From UBA1756 sp045130235 (lineage in GTDB: Bacteria; Bacteroidota; Bacteroidia; Bacteroidales; WCHB1-69), in the NCBI GenBank assembly GCA_045130235.1, contig JBGUPJ010000025.1:1-64000 (forward strand): a stretch of DNA of 64,000 bases, read 5' to 3'. Both the position numbers and the translations under genes were made by a program. Below, piece after piece: positions 50,905 to 59,677 of this stretch. Numbering within the stretch: the first letter of the stretch is position 1; each line of letters begins with the position of its first letter. Below the pieces are notes generated by a model, which made no database searches, was not told where the DNA came from, and was given only the letters and a program-made list of their open reading frames with translations.

Positions 50905-51765
50905 ATGAAAACAAAAGTAGCAATTATTGGTTATGGAAACATTGGTCGTGCGGTGGAGCAGGCGCTTCAGGTGGCCGATGATATGGAATTGGTTGGTATT
51001 TATCATCACAACGATGACATGAATGCAGTGCAGGCGGATGTGGCGGTGTTGTGTACTCCTACCCGCGAGGTGCCCGCTTTTGCGGAGAAGTTGCTGTCGC
51101 GGGGCATCTGCACGGTTGACAGTTTCGACATCCACACGCAGATTGTGGAGTTGCGTCGCCGCTTGATGCCGCAGTCCAAGGAGCATAAGGCAGTCAGCAT
51201 CATCGCTGCCGGCTGGGATCCGGGTTCCGACTCCATGGTGCGTGCCCTCTTGCAGGCCATCGCCCCGAAGGGTCTCACTTACACCAACTTCGGTCCCGGC
51301 CGTAGCATGGGACATACCGTCGCCGCCAAGGCCATCGCGGGGGTCAAGGATGCGCTCTCAATGACCATACCGCTCGGCTCAGGGGTACATCGACGTATGG
51401 TATATGTGGTGCTGGAGGATGGCGCCGACTTCGCCACCGTGGAGAAAAACCTTCTCGCCGACGACTATTTTGCCCATGATGAGACCCATGTGGTGCAGGT
51501 GAATTCTATTGATGAGTTGAACAATGTGGCGCATGGCGTGAACCTCGTGCGTTCGGGCGTGAGCGGAACCACTCACAACCAGCGTTTTGAGTTCAACATG
51601 GAGATCAACAACCCTGCGCTCACCGGTCAGGTGTTGGTGGCCTGCGCCCGTGCGGCTCACCGGCTCACCGCCGAACAGCGTTACGGCACCTACACCATGA
51701 TTGAAATCGCCCCAGTATATATGCTGCCCGGCGATGACGAGATGTGGGTAGGGAAGTTGGTGTAA
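50905..51765 (+). CDS. ddh: meso-diaminopimelate dehydrogenase
   Basis: A 286-residue NADPH-dependent enzyme that aminates L-2-amino-6-oxopimelate to meso-DAP in one step, the shortcut branch of lysine and peptidoglycan synthesis. N-terminal Rossmann 'VAIIGYGNIGRAVEQAL', then 'HHNDDMNAVQADVAVLCTP' and the substrate-site 'AAGWDPGSDSMVRALLQAI' and 'FGPGRSMGHTVAAKAI'. It lies 38 bp after the propeller/barrel gene; an inverted repeat follows it at 51793-51824. Confidence 0.94.
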   Translation: MKTKVAIIGYGNIGRAVEQALQVADDMELVGIYHHNDDMNAVQADVAVLCTPTREVPAFAEKLLSRGICTVDSFDIHTQIVELRRRLMPQSKEHKAVSIIAAGWDPGSDSMVRALLQAIAPKGLTYTNFGPGRSMGHTVAAKAIAGVKDALSMTIPLGSGVHRRMVYVVLEDGADFATVEKNLLADDYFAHDETHVVQVNSIDELNNVAHGVNLVRSGVSGTTHNQRFEFNMEINNPALTGQVLVACARAAHRLTAEQRYGTYTMIEIAPVYMLPGDDEMWVGKLV

Positions 51766-51792
51766 TAAGGTTGCAAAATCCATATTGTTTCA

Positions 51793-51824
51793 GAACCGTG
51801 CCATTGGAACCCTTGGCACGGTTC
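51793..51824. repeat. Inverted repeat after ddh
   Basis: Arms GAACCGTGCC / GGCACGGTTC with a 12-base loop, 28 bp after the ddh stop. No T run, so a weak or factor-dependent terminator. Confidence 0.5.
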
Positions 51825-51858
51825 AAACCATAAACAGAAGTCTTCAAATAAATATGAA

Positions 51859-51894
51859 TGAAAAAAAAGCAGCGGCAATTTCTTGTCGCTGCTT
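51859..51894 (-). terminator. Terminator after tRNA-His
   Basis: 12-bp stem AAGCAGCGGCAA / TTGTCGCTGCTT with one G-U pair and a loop TTTC, followed by T8 on the minus strand. Confidence 0.78.
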
Positions 51895-51902
51895 CGCTTT
51901 TG

Positions 51903-51977
51903 GGCGGCAGGTCGGATTCGAACCGACGACCCACGGAACCACAATCCGGTACTCTAACCAACTGAGCTACAACCGCC
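51903..51977 (-). tRNA. tRNA-His (GTG)
   Basis: Minus-strand cloverleaf with the extra 5' G of His tRNAs, anticodon loop TTGTGGT (GTG), T-arm GTCGG-TTCGAAT-CCGAC. One U-U mismatch in the acceptor stem. No CCA encoded. Confidence 0.93.
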
Positions 51978-51990
51978 ATGTTTGAGGGTG

Positions 51991-51998
51991 CAAAATTA
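51991..51998 (-). promoter_or_regulatory. Promoter -7 box for tRNA-His
   Basis: TAATTTTG on the minus strand, 13 bp upstream of the tRNA. Confidence 0.65.
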
Positions 51999-52235
51999 CA
52001 ACTTTTTTCATCACTTTTTACAAATTCTTGAAAAAATTTTTTAATTATCAATTTATTGATAAACAAAAGATTGCGATTTTGACCCAAATCTTCCTTCTCT
52101 CGCATCACCCAATATTTGGGCAAACCGATGGCAATCTTTTCGCATCGCGTCTTTTTTCGCTTTTCCCTTGCTTCTTATTGATTTTTCTCGTAATTTTGCA
52201 GCCGTAATTTTCGGCAACATTAAAAATCTATAATT
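51999..52235. other. Divergent intergenic region
   Basis: About 240 bp between the tRNA-His promoter and the GIN gene; AT-rich, with only the plus-strand promoter at 52168-52198 recognisable. Confidence 0.6.
52168..52198 (+). promoter_or_regulatory. Promoter of GIN-domain gene
   Basis: TTG at 52168-52170 and TAATTTTG at 52191-52198 with 20-bp spacing, 37 bp upstream of the start. Confidence 0.75.
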
Positions 52236-53186
52236 ATGAAGAAATTTTTCGCATTATTTGTCGCACTCTGCACTTTTGCAGCCGTCAGCGCCGCCGACAT
52301 TCCCGGCAACCAGGACCTGAAACAGGACACCCGTATCGTCACCGAATTCCAACAGGTGGTCGTCACCGCCGACTTCAACATCAAACTCGACTATGCCATC
52401 TCCCCCAAAGTCATGGTAGAGGCCGAGTCGAACCTGCTGCCCTACATCATCACCGAGGTGAAGGGCAAGACCCTCAACATCTACGTTGAAAAGAAGACCC
52501 GCCTCGCGCCCAACTACCCCATCACCATCACCCTCTCCACCTCCATGCTCAACAAGTTGCAGTTCAAGGGCGAAGGTAACATCACCGCCGACGGCATCCC
52601 GTCCGACAAGATGGACCTCTCGCTGGCTGGAAAAGGTCAGTGCAACATCACCAACCTGAAAACCGGTAGCCTCAAGGTGGCCGCCACCGGCAATTTCGAG
52701 GTAAATATGAAGGATGTGGTTTGTAGTAGCGCTGTTAAGATTTCCATGTCTGACAACGTGACCGGCAACATCAACAACTTCACCGCCCCCAAAGTGGAAG
52801 TGGAAGCCAACTCGCTCGAAGGCTCCCGCTGGGGTAGCCTGCAAACCGATGCCCTCACCCTCAAGGTGAACAACGCCGGCAATATGGACTTCACCGGTTT
52901 CGCTGGCAAGGATGTCAATGTTACGATGACCAGCACGGGTGCTATCACCATGGCAGGCACCGCCCGCAATGTCAACATTACCGCCTCCAATGCCTCCAAG
53001 TTCGATGCGCTGAACCTCGCCGCTGAAAAGGCTAAGGTGGTCAACAATGGTACCGGCGACCTCGGCGTGGCCGCCTCCTCCAGCCTCGATGTCACCATCA
53101 CCTCCTCCGGCAGCGTGATGTTCAAGGGCGACCTCAAAATCAGCTACACCAGCAACGGTTCTGGCCAGCTCGTCAAGAAAAAATAA
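52236..53186 (+). CDS. GIN domain (DUF2807) secreted protein
   Basis: A 316-residue exported protein (signal MKKFFALFVALCTFAAVSAA) of the GIN / DUF2807 family, whose tandem beta-repeats ('VVVTADFNIKLDYAISPKVM', 'LQFKGEGNITADGIPSDKMD') build a parallel beta-helix. Strand repeats of 'GNFEVNMKDV' and 'GAITMAGTARNVNITASNAS' type run to the C-terminus. Proposed as an adhesin-like head in the literature; function unknown. Its codon use is strongly biased to C-ending codons, a hint of high expression. Confidence 0.88.
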   Translation: MKKFFALFVALCTFAAVSAADIPGNQDLKQDTRIVTEFQQVVVTADFNIKLDYAISPKVMVEAESNLLPYIITEVKGKTLNIYVEKKTRLAPNYPITITLSTSMLNKLQFKGEGNITADGIPSDKMDLSLAGKGQCNITNLKTGSLKVAATGNFEVNMKDVVCSSAVKISMSDNVTGNINNFTAPKVEVEANSLEGSRWGSLQTDALTLKVNNAGNMDFTGFAGKDVNVTMTSTGAITMAGTARNVNITASNASKFDALNLAAEKAKVVNNGTGDLGVAASSSLDVTITSSGSVMFKGDLKISYTSNGSGQLVKKK

Positions 53187-53207
53187 GCGTTTCCGCTTCT
53201 CTACTAT

Positions 53208-53232
53208 AGCACGGTTTCGGCCGTGCTTTTTT
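53208..53232 (+). terminator. Terminator after GIN gene
   Basis: Stem AGCACGG / CCGTGCT with a short loop, followed by T6. Confidence 0.75.
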
Positions 53233-53269
53233 ATTTGATATTACTTGTAAAATATTGATTTTCAAAATA

Positions 53270-53926
53270 ATGAATTGTAGAAGAATTCTGTCGACCATCT
53301 GCCTCTTCTTTGTCTTAGGCATGGCCTTTGCGCAGCATCCCGCTGTGCAGACCGGCGACCTGCTGTTTGTGGGCATCCCGTCCGACTATACCATCCACGA
53401 CGACACCACCATGACCGGTGCCATCGCTGCCGCCACGGGCTCCGGCGACACCGAATATATCCATGTCGCTATCCTTGAGGTGGATGTAGTGGGCAGCCTG
53501 TGGATTATCGATGCCACCCTCAAGCACGGCGTGGCCCGCTATCCCATCGACACTTTCCTTACCGACTTCACGCTGAAGGATGGCTCCCAGCCGCTGCTGC
53601 GCATCATGCGCCTCAACGACAATCGCCATGCTGCTGAGTATGTGGAGAATGCCAAGCGTTTTTGCGGACTTGTGTATAACATGTCCTTCGTTCCCGACCC
53701 TAAAGCCAAGTATTGCAGCGAGTTGGTGCGCGACTCCTACATCGAGAATGGCGACTATATTTTCACAGCTTCCCCCATGAATTTCAAAGGTCCCGACGGC
53801 ACTTTCCCGCTGTATTGGGTGCAGCTGTTCGAACTGATTGGGCAGCCCATCCCGCAAGGGGTGTTAGGTACCAATCCCAACGACATGATCAAGGAGAAGT
53901 GCATCCACTTTGTGGGTGACATGTAG
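53270..53926 (+). CDS. YiiX-like NlpC/P60-superfamily cysteine hydrolase
   Basis: A 218-residue exported protein (signal MNCRRILSTICLFFVLGMAFA) of the circularly permuted papain-like YiiX/YaeF group. The permuted catalytic pair is His in TEYIHVAILEVD and Cys in AKYCSELVRDSYI, in His-before-Cys order as in YiiX. Family members are thought to act on lipids or peptides at the envelope. ATG at 53270 preferred over TTG at 53255. Its stop lies 4 bp from that of the convergent hydE. Confidence 0.85.
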   Translation: MNCRRILSTICLFFVLGMAFAQHPAVQTGDLLFVGIPSDYTIHDDTTMTGAIAAATGSGDTEYIHVAILEVDVVGSLWIIDATLKHGVARYPIDTFLTDFTLKDGSQPLLRIMRLNDNRHAAEYVENAKRFCGLVYNMSFVPDPKAKYCSELVRDSYIENGDYIFTASPMNFKGPDGTFPLYWVQLFELIGQPIPQGVLGTNPNDMIKEKCIHFVGDM

Positions 53927-53929
53927 AAA

Positions 53930-55015
53930 TTATTGCTGTTTTTTCCTGGTGAAGGCCGGCGAGTCGCCCCACGCGTTGTACTGGATTTCGTGACCGATCG
54001 ACTCCATCCGTTTGTCTAAGCAGAAGCGGCACTGTTCGGGTTTGTCGCCCACGCATGCCTTGTCGGGGTAAATCAGGTAATCCTCGCGGAACTCGTTGGG
54101 GGTGAGGTTGGGCATGATGACGTTGGCGCCGGCGAGGATGGCCTTTTCGCGCCCCATCAGGTCAACGGTCTGGTTGGCGGTGGCCGCCACCATATTGATA
54201 TCCGGCATCATCAGTCGCAGGATGGCGATCATCTTGAGGGTGAGGTTCATCCGTTCTTCCGCAGTCGGAATCTGGTCGGCGTATGCGTACAACGGTGTAT
54301 CGGGGTGGGGGATGAATGGTCCCATGCCGACCATGGCCACATCTTTGCGGAGGAAGAAGAGCAGGTCGTCGGCGAGGTCGCTGAGGGTTTGGAAGGGCAG
54401 TCCCACCATCACGCCGGTGCCTGTCTGGTAGCCGATTTTCAGCAGCTGGTCGATGCAGCCGAGCCGCTGGTGAAAGTCGTGCCGCTCGTCGTGGGGATGG
54501 ATGCGGTAGTAAAGTTCCTCGTTGGAGGCTTCGATGCGGAGCAGATAGCGGTGCGCGCCAGCCTCAAACCACTCGCGATACACCTCCTCGCTCTGTTCGC
54601 CGAGCGAGAGCGTGATGCCGAGCGAGCCGCCGTCAATCTCTTTGATCTGGCGCACAAGTCGCGTGATGCGGTCGGTGAAGACCTTGTCGCTGCGCTCGCC
54701 GCCCTGTATGGCCACCGAGCCGTAGCCGAGCTGGTGCGCCAGTCGGGCACAGCCGATCACCTCCTCGTCGGTCAGCTCGTAGCGCTCCACCTTGCGGTTG
54801 TCGCTGCGGATGCCACAGTAGAGGCACGACTTGCGACAGATGTTGCTCAGTTCGATGAGGCCGCGCAGATGCACCTGAGGACCCACATGCTCCTTCTTCA
54901 CCTCAAGCGCCCTTTTCAGAAGCAGGTCCATGTCGTCGCCCTTACAGGCGAGTAGGGCAACGAGTTCCTCTTTTTCGAAATGTTGCTGGGTGAGAAGGGT
55001 GGATATATTTTTCAT
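53930..55015 (-). CDS. hydE: [FeFe]-hydrogenase maturase HydE
   Basis: A 361-residue radical-SAM enzyme that helps build the H-cluster of [FeFe]-hydrogenase. Radical-SAM cluster motif CRKSCLYCGIR, then 'ERYELTDEEVIGCARLAHQL' and 'GMGPFIPHPDTPLYAYADQI', characteristic of HydE rather than BioB or PylB. A further Cys cluster near the end (KACVGDKPEQCRFC) may bind a second iron-sulfur cluster. hydF, hydG and hydrogenase genes are absent from this window. The ATG at 55015 gives the usual family start. Supports anaerobic H2 metabolism. Confidence 0.88.
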   Translation of the reverse strand: MKNISTLLTQQHFEKEELVALLACKGDDMDLLLKRALEVKKEHVGPQVHLRGLIELSNICRKSCLYCGIRSDNRKVERYELTDEEVIGCARLAHQLGYGSVAIQGGERSDKVFTDRITRLVRQIKEIDGGSLGITLSLGEQSEEVYREWFEAGAHRYLLRIEASNEELYYRIHPHDERHDFHQRLGCIDQLLKIGYQTGTGVMVGLPFQTLSDLADDLLFFLRKDVAMVGMGPFIPHPDTPLYAYADQIPTAEERMNLTLKMIAILRLMMPDINMVAATANQTVDLMGREKAILAGANVIMPNLTPNEFREDYLIYPDKACVGDKPEQCRFCLDKRMESIGHEIQYNAWGDSPAFTRKKQQ

Positions 55016-55114
55016 TATTTTAATATAAATTATTGTTTTATAATGATTTATGAAAAGATTGACACTCGTCATTTTTCTTTCGGCAAAAATATTACAAAAT
55101 TCCCAATATTACTA

Positions 55115-55144
55115 TTTGTGGTTCGATTTTTAGTTGTAATTTTG
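55115..55144 (+). promoter_or_regulatory. Promoter of mnmA
   Basis: TTTG at 55115-55118 and TAATTTTG at 55137-55144, 18 bp apart; the ATG at 55161 follows 16 bp later. Confidence 0.65.
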
Positions 55145-55160
55145 CTGGAAATTTTTGAGG

Positions 55161-56246
55161 ATGAAGAAAAAGAAAATCTTGATGGCGATGAGCGGCGGTA
55201 TCGACAGCACCGTGTCAGCGCTTTTGCTGCTGGAGCAGGGCTACGAGCTGGTGGGCGGCACCTTTCGCACGTTCGACAGCATCAAGGAGAGTTGTATCGC
55301 TAAGGAGCGCGGCTGTTGCAGCATCGACTCCATCATGGAGGCGCGCCATCTGGCTGAGCAGCTGGGTTTTGAACATCATATTTTGGATTTTCGGGATGCT
55401 TTTAAGAAGCATGTCATTGGCGATTTCATCCATGAATATATGAACGGGCGCACGCCCAACCCGTGTGTGTTGTGCAACTCTTCCATCAAGTGGGGGCTGC
55501 TGTTAGACAAAGCCGATGAGCTGGGCTGCGACGGCATTGCCACGGGGCATTATGCGCGGGTGGTGCAGCGCGACGGCCATTATTATCTGGGCACTGCCGC
55601 CGACACCATGAAAGATCAGACCTATTTCTTGTGGCGGCTTACCGAGGAGAATTTGTCCCGCACCATCTTCCCGTTGGGGAATCTTACAAAGCCGGAGGTG
55701 CGCCAGATTGCCTTCGACCATGGCTTTAAGAAACTTTCGCAAAAAACTGAAAGTCAGGAAATTTGTTTTATTCCAGATAATGACTATCGTAGATTTTTGT
55801 CGGAGAATGTGCCCGATTTCAGCGAGATTGTAAAGCCTGGTGACTTCTTGGATCTGGATGGTAACAAGGTGGGCCAGCACGACGGTTTCCCGTTTTACAC
55901 CATCGGGCAGCGCAAGGGGTTGCGGGTGGCATTTGGCACGCCGAAGTACGTGACCGCCATTTCGGCGAAGGACAACACGGTGACGTTGGGCGACCGCGAC
56001 GAACTGTTAACCACCACTTTGCGTGCGGAGGGTTGCAGTTTCACCGACGCTGAAAGGCTGCGCGAGCATCCGCAGGTGCAGGCGCGAATCCGCTACCGGA
56101 GTGCGGCGGCGGCGGCCACTGTGAGCCTTGACGGCGACAGCCTGGAACTCCGTTTCAACGAGCCGGTATGGGGCGTAACGCCCGGACAGTCGCTGGTGCT
56201 CTATCAGGACGGCTTGGTGGTGGGCGGCGGCCTGATAGTCGGCTGA
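55161..56246 (+). CDS. mnmA: tRNA 2-thiouridine(34) synthase MnmA
   Basis: A 361-residue ATP pyrophosphatase that thiolates U34 of Lys, Glu and Gln tRNAs. PP-loop MSGGIDSTVSALLLLEQGYE, catalytic cysteines in GRTPNPCVLCNSSIKW and TESQEICFIPDNDYRRF, 'DELGCDGIATGHYARVV' between, and C-terminal 'YTIGQRKGLRVAFGTPKYVT'. Several Bacteroidota carry two paralogues. Start at 55161 (MKKKKILMAM) preferred over an in-frame TTG at 55155. Confidence 0.92.
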   Translation: MKKKKILMAMSGGIDSTVSALLLLEQGYELVGGTFRTFDSIKESCIAKERGCCSIDSIMEARHLAEQLGFEHHILDFRDAFKKHVIGDFIHEYMNGRTPNPCVLCNSSIKWGLLLDKADELGCDGIATGHYARVVQRDGHYYLGTAADTMKDQTYFLWRLTEENLSRTIFPLGNLTKPEVRQIAFDHGFKKLSQKTESQEICFIPDNDYRRFLSENVPDFSEIVKPGDFLDLDGNKVGQHDGFPFYTIGQRKGLRVAFGTPKYVTAISAKDNTVTLGDRDELLTTTLRAEGCSFTDAERLREHPQVQARIRYRSAAAAATVSLDGDSLELRFNEPVWGVTPGQSLVLYQDGLVVGGGLIVG

Positions 56247-56288
56247 TTGATAATAGCTGCTTTTTTCTTGAAAAAACGAGGAACGATA

Positions 56289-56319
56289 TTGTTTATTTAA
56301 GCAAAAAGTTGTATTTTTG
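56289..56319 (+). promoter_or_regulatory. Promoter of two-component operon
   Basis: TTG at 56289-56291 and TATTTTTG at 56312-56319 with 20-bp spacing, 23 bp upstream of the kinase start. Confidence 0.75.
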
Positions 56320-56342
56320 CCCTCGCATTTCAACTTTATAAT

Positions 56343-57821
56343 ATGGGACGCAAACGATTGATATTCCTTATAGGGTGGATTATGCTGCTGATTGTTCTTG
56401 TGGGTGCGCTGGGCATCAGCTTTTATCGTTTGTATGAGCAGGCCGAAAAGGCGCAGAAGTCGGCTTTCACTGGCAATGTGTTGAAAGTGGGGCGTGAGAT
56501 TTCCGAAAAATTCAACGAAAGAATCAATGCTGAATTTTTGGCTGATACGGCATTGGTCTCTTATTCAAGGTCTTCAGATTCGCCCGACACCCATACCTTG
56601 TTGGTGATGGATAACGGTGTTCCAAGTGCGTTGCTTACGCAGACGGTCGCCGAATATCAGGGCGGGTTGGTCATTCTAAAGCAAGATACCAGTTATTTCC
56701 ATAGTGATGACAGCTCCAAACTAATCGTGCTCGATACGGTAGCCACTGGTCATTCTCTTTACACAGATTCTATCATCAGCCGTATTCCCAGTCGTGAATT
56801 TACCAATATTGTGAAGAATACGCTTCACAAGAACGGGATGGACATTGAGTTTGAGTACGGTATCTTTAATTTCCCTAAGGACCATTTCATCATTAGGACG
56901 GCCTCCATGGACAAGAATATTGTGGACAAAGCCTATATTTTTGCTCTGCAGACCAACAATACGGAGGTATATACGCATTATCTCATTTTGAATTTCCCCT
57001 CGGAGCGTGCGTTCTTTCTCAAAAGAATGCTGCCTATCGTGTTGCCTATCGCTGGTATTATATTGTTACTCAGTTTGTTGATGATTATAATGATTATCAT
57101 CTTGTCGCAGCAGAAACGCAACCAGGAGGTGAAGAATGATTTCATCAACAACATGACCCACGAGTTCAAGACTCCCATCTCTACTATCTCGTTGGCTTGT
57201 GAGGCCATGGAGGATGACTCTATTCAGACGGATGCGGCGACCCGGAAAGCCTACGTCTCTATGATTCGTGCCGAAAATGAGCGTTTACAGAAAATGGTCA
57301 CCAACATTCTTCAACTGGCACAGCTCAAGAAAGGACAGTTGAAGATCAATGCCGAGGATGTGAACGTGCATGGGGTGCTGAATGCTATTGTGAGGAGCTT
57401 TTCACTCCAGGTCACCAACCTTGGAGGCAAGTTTGTTACCCGTTTCAATGCGGAAATGCCCATCGTGGTCGCTGACAAATCGCACATTGAGAGCATTTTT
57501 ATCAATCTGATTGAAAATGCGCTGAAATACAGCAATAAGGAACCGGTTATTGAGATCGCCTCTCGTTGTGAACGGGGAATGTTGGTCGTTTCTGTAGAGG
57601 ATAATGGCATTGGCATATCTAAGAAAAATCTGAAGCACATTTTCGATGAGTTTTATCGTGTGACTAAAGGAAATGTACACGACAACAAAGGTTACGGTCT
57701 GGGACTCAACTATGTGCGGAAGATAGTGGAGTTGCATGGCGGTCAGGTGAAGGTGAAAAGCGTGTTAGGGGAAGGTTCCACATTTACTGTGTATTTACCC
57801 ATTAAGAACAATAAAAAATGA
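56343..57821 (+). CDS. Sensor histidine kinase, RprX-like
   Basis: A 492-residue membrane kinase. Membrane helix 1 at about 8-28, a periplasmic sensor region to about 228, helix 2 at about 229-255, then the dimerisation helix with phospho-His273 (NNMTHEFKTPIS), and an ATP-binding domain with N-box 'FINLIENALKYSN', G1 box VSVEDNGIGISKKNL and G2 box NKGYGLGLNYVRKIV. No HAMP domain is visible between helix 2 and His273. It overlaps the response regulator by 4 bp (ATGA). The pair resembles the RprX/RprY system of Bacteroides; this is a family-level call. Confidence 0.9.
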   Translation: MGRKRLIFLIGWIMLLIVLVGALGISFYRLYEQAEKAQKSAFTGNVLKVGREISEKFNERINAEFLADTALVSYSRSSDSPDTHTLLVMDNGVPSALLTQTVAEYQGGLVILKQDTSYFHSDDSSKLIVLDTVATGHSLYTDSIISRIPSREFTNIVKNTLHKNGMDIEFEYGIFNFPKDHFIIRTASMDKNIVDKAYIFALQTNNTEVYTHYLILNFPSERAFFLKRMLPIVLPIAGIILLLSLLMIIMIIILSQQKRNQEVKNDFINNMTHEFKTPISTISLACEAMEDDSIQTDAATRKAYVSMIRAENERLQKMVTNILQLAQLKKGQLKINAEDVNVHGVLNAIVRSFSLQVTNLGGKFVTRFNAEMPIVVADKSHIESIFINLIENALKYSNKEPVIEIASRCERGMLVVSVEDNGIGISKKNLKHIFDEFYRVTKGNVHDNKGYGLGLNYVRKIVELHGGQVKVKSVLGEGSTFTVYLPIKNNKK

Positions 57822-58513
57822 ACGATATGGAAACTTGTAAGATTTTATTAGCAGAAGATGATGTCAATTTGGGAAAAGTGCTCACCACCTATCTCGAGGC
57901 TAAGGGTTTCTCGGTGATGCACGCCAACAACGGCGAAGTAGCCTACGAGATGTTCTGTGCCAACACTTTCGGCATCTGTCTTGTGGATGTGATGATGCCC
58001 ATACAGGATGGTTTCACATTGGCTGAAAGTATTCGTAAGGTGGATCGCAAAATCCCCATTATCTTTTTGACTGCCAAGAGTATGCAGGAAGATATCCTTC
58101 AGGGATTATCCATCGGTGATGATTATGTCACCAAGCCGTTTTCTATGGAAGTGTTGCTCGCACGTATCCAAACCGTGCTGCGCCGCGTCAACAGTTCCGA
58201 TGAGGCTTCTAATGGACCGGTGATGGTGGGTTCCCTCAGCTTCGACCCCAACAAGCAGACACTCTCCAAGAATGGGGAGGTGGTGGAGAAGCTTACTACC
58301 CGCGAGGTGGAGCTGCTCAGCATGCTGATTGAGAAAAAGAACGAGATAATGGAAAGAGGTTATGCGCTCAAAAAAATCTGGGGCGACGACAGCTTCTACA
58401 ACGCCCGCAGCATGGATGTATATATCGCCAAACTGCGCCACAAGTTCAACGATCACGATCCCAGCATCAAGATTATCAATGTGCATAGCATTGGTTTTAA
58501 GCTGGTTTTCTAA
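57818..58513 (+). CDS. OmpR-family response regulator, RprY-like
   Basis: A 231-residue regulator: receiver domain with phospho-Asp57 (ICLVDVMMPIQDGFTL), signalling Lys in YVTKPFSME, and an OmpR/PhoB winged-helix DNA-binding domain ('LTTREVELLSMLIEKKNEIM', 'NARSMDVYIAKLRHKF'). Receives phosphate from the kinase upstream. RprY of Bacteroides fragilis binds oxidative-stress-linked promoters, but targets here are unknown. Confidence 0.9.
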   Translation: MNDMETCKILLAEDDVNLGKVLTTYLEAKGFSVMHANNGEVAYEMFCANTFGICLVDVMMPIQDGFTLAESIRKVDRKIPIIFLTAKSMQEDILQGLSIGDDYVTKPFSMEVLLARIQTVLRRVNSSDEASNGPVMVGSLSFDPNKQTLSKNGEVVEKLTTREVELLSMLIEKKNEIMERGYALKKIWGDDSFYNARSMDVYIAKLRHKFNDHDPSIKIINVHSIGFKLVF

Positions 58514-58537
58514 CTACATCTTCTTCAGTAAGAACGG

Positions 58538-59617
58538 ATGCTGAGGTTTATTCTGAAAAGAATCGGTTATGGGCTGTTGCTCCTTTTCGGAGTGATTACC
58601 CTTGTTTTCTTCCTGTTTACGGTACTCCCCACCGACCCCGTCAGCGAGATTATGGGGCAGCACAACGACAAGAAGACTGAAGATGCCATCCGCCACCAGC
58701 TGGGCTTGGACTTGCCCATTGGGGTGCAGTACCTCGGCTACCTCAACGATCTTTCCCCCATATCGTGGCATCGTACCGATGATGCGACGAATTTCTTTTA
58801 TCTGAATGACCGTAATTATCATTATGTCAAGGTGATGAGCTTTAAGAAGTCGGCGGTCGTGCTGAAAGCACCTTATTTGCGCCGCTCGTACCATGGCGAT
58901 AGGCCGGTAGCCGATATCATCACTGAGGCGTTCCCCAAAACCATGCTGCTCGCCATCGTCTCCATCATCTTCGGCATCGTGGTGGGCATCTTCATCGGGG
59001 TGCTCTGTGCCATATACCAGGGCACATGGTTCGACAAGACCTCGCTGCTGGTGGCGGTGCTGGGCATGTCGGTGCCCTCATTTTTCGTTGCCATCCTCTT
59101 GGCATGGATTTTCGCCTATCTGCTGTCGGATTATACTGGTCTCAGCATGTTTGGAAGTCTCTATTCTGTTGACGATTACGGAGAAGGGGTGTATGTGGAT
59201 CTGAAGAATCTGATACTTCCGGCCATTACGCTGGGCATCAGGCCATTGGCTATCGTTATCGAGCTGACCAAAAGCTCGGTGCTGGATGTGATGTCGCAGG
59301 ACTACATCCGTACCGCCCGCGCCAAGGGGGTGACACCCGCCCGCATCATGCTGAAACACGCCCTCAAGAACGCTCTCAACCCGGTGGTGACCGCCATCTC
59401 CGGCTGGTTGGCGGGACTGTTGGCCGGTGCCGTGTTCGTGGAGTACATCTTCGACTGGAAAGGGATGGGGGTGGTGATCGTTAATGCGCTCAATCAGAAC
59501 GATTTGCCCGTGCTGATGGGGTCGTTGCTCTATATCTCTATCATTTTAGTGCTCATAAATATTGTTGTCGATATCATTTACGGCTGGCTCGATCCGCGTG
59601 TCAAGACCGCTGCATGA
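58538..59617 (+). CDS. OppB/DppB-type ABC transporter permease
   Basis: A 359-residue inner-membrane permease of the peptide/nickel family. It opens 'LKRIGYGLLLLFGVITLVFF' with the 'LPTDPVSEIM' segment, and the ABC-coupling loop is 'RTARAKGVTPARIMLKHALK'. About six helices. Between helix 1 and helix 2 lies an unusually long segment, about residues 40-128, with 'SWHRTDDATNFFYLND'. No partner permease, ATPases or binding protein lies nearby, so the rest must be elsewhere. Starts 24 bp after the response regulator and may be co-transcribed. Confidence 0.85.
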   Translation: MLRFILKRIGYGLLLLFGVITLVFFLFTVLPTDPVSEIMGQHNDKKTEDAIRHQLGLDLPIGVQYLGYLNDLSPISWHRTDDATNFFYLNDRNYHYVKVMSFKKSAVVLKAPYLRRSYHGDRPVADIITEAFPKTMLLAIVSIIFGIVVGIFIGVLCAIYQGTWFDKTSLLVAVLGMSVPSFFVAILLAWIFAYLLSDYTGLSMFGSLYSVDDYGEGVYVDLKNLILPAITLGIRPLAIVIELTKSSVLDVMSQDYIRTARAKGVTPARIMLKHALKNALNPVVTAISGWLAGLLAGAVFVEYIFDWKGMGVVIVNALNQNDLPVLMGSLLYISIILVLINIVVDIIYGWLDPRVKTAA

Positions 59618-59677
59618 CCTTTTTTAGTATAAAATTTTATTAAGTAATTATAAATCAAATTATTAAAAACAAAAAGT

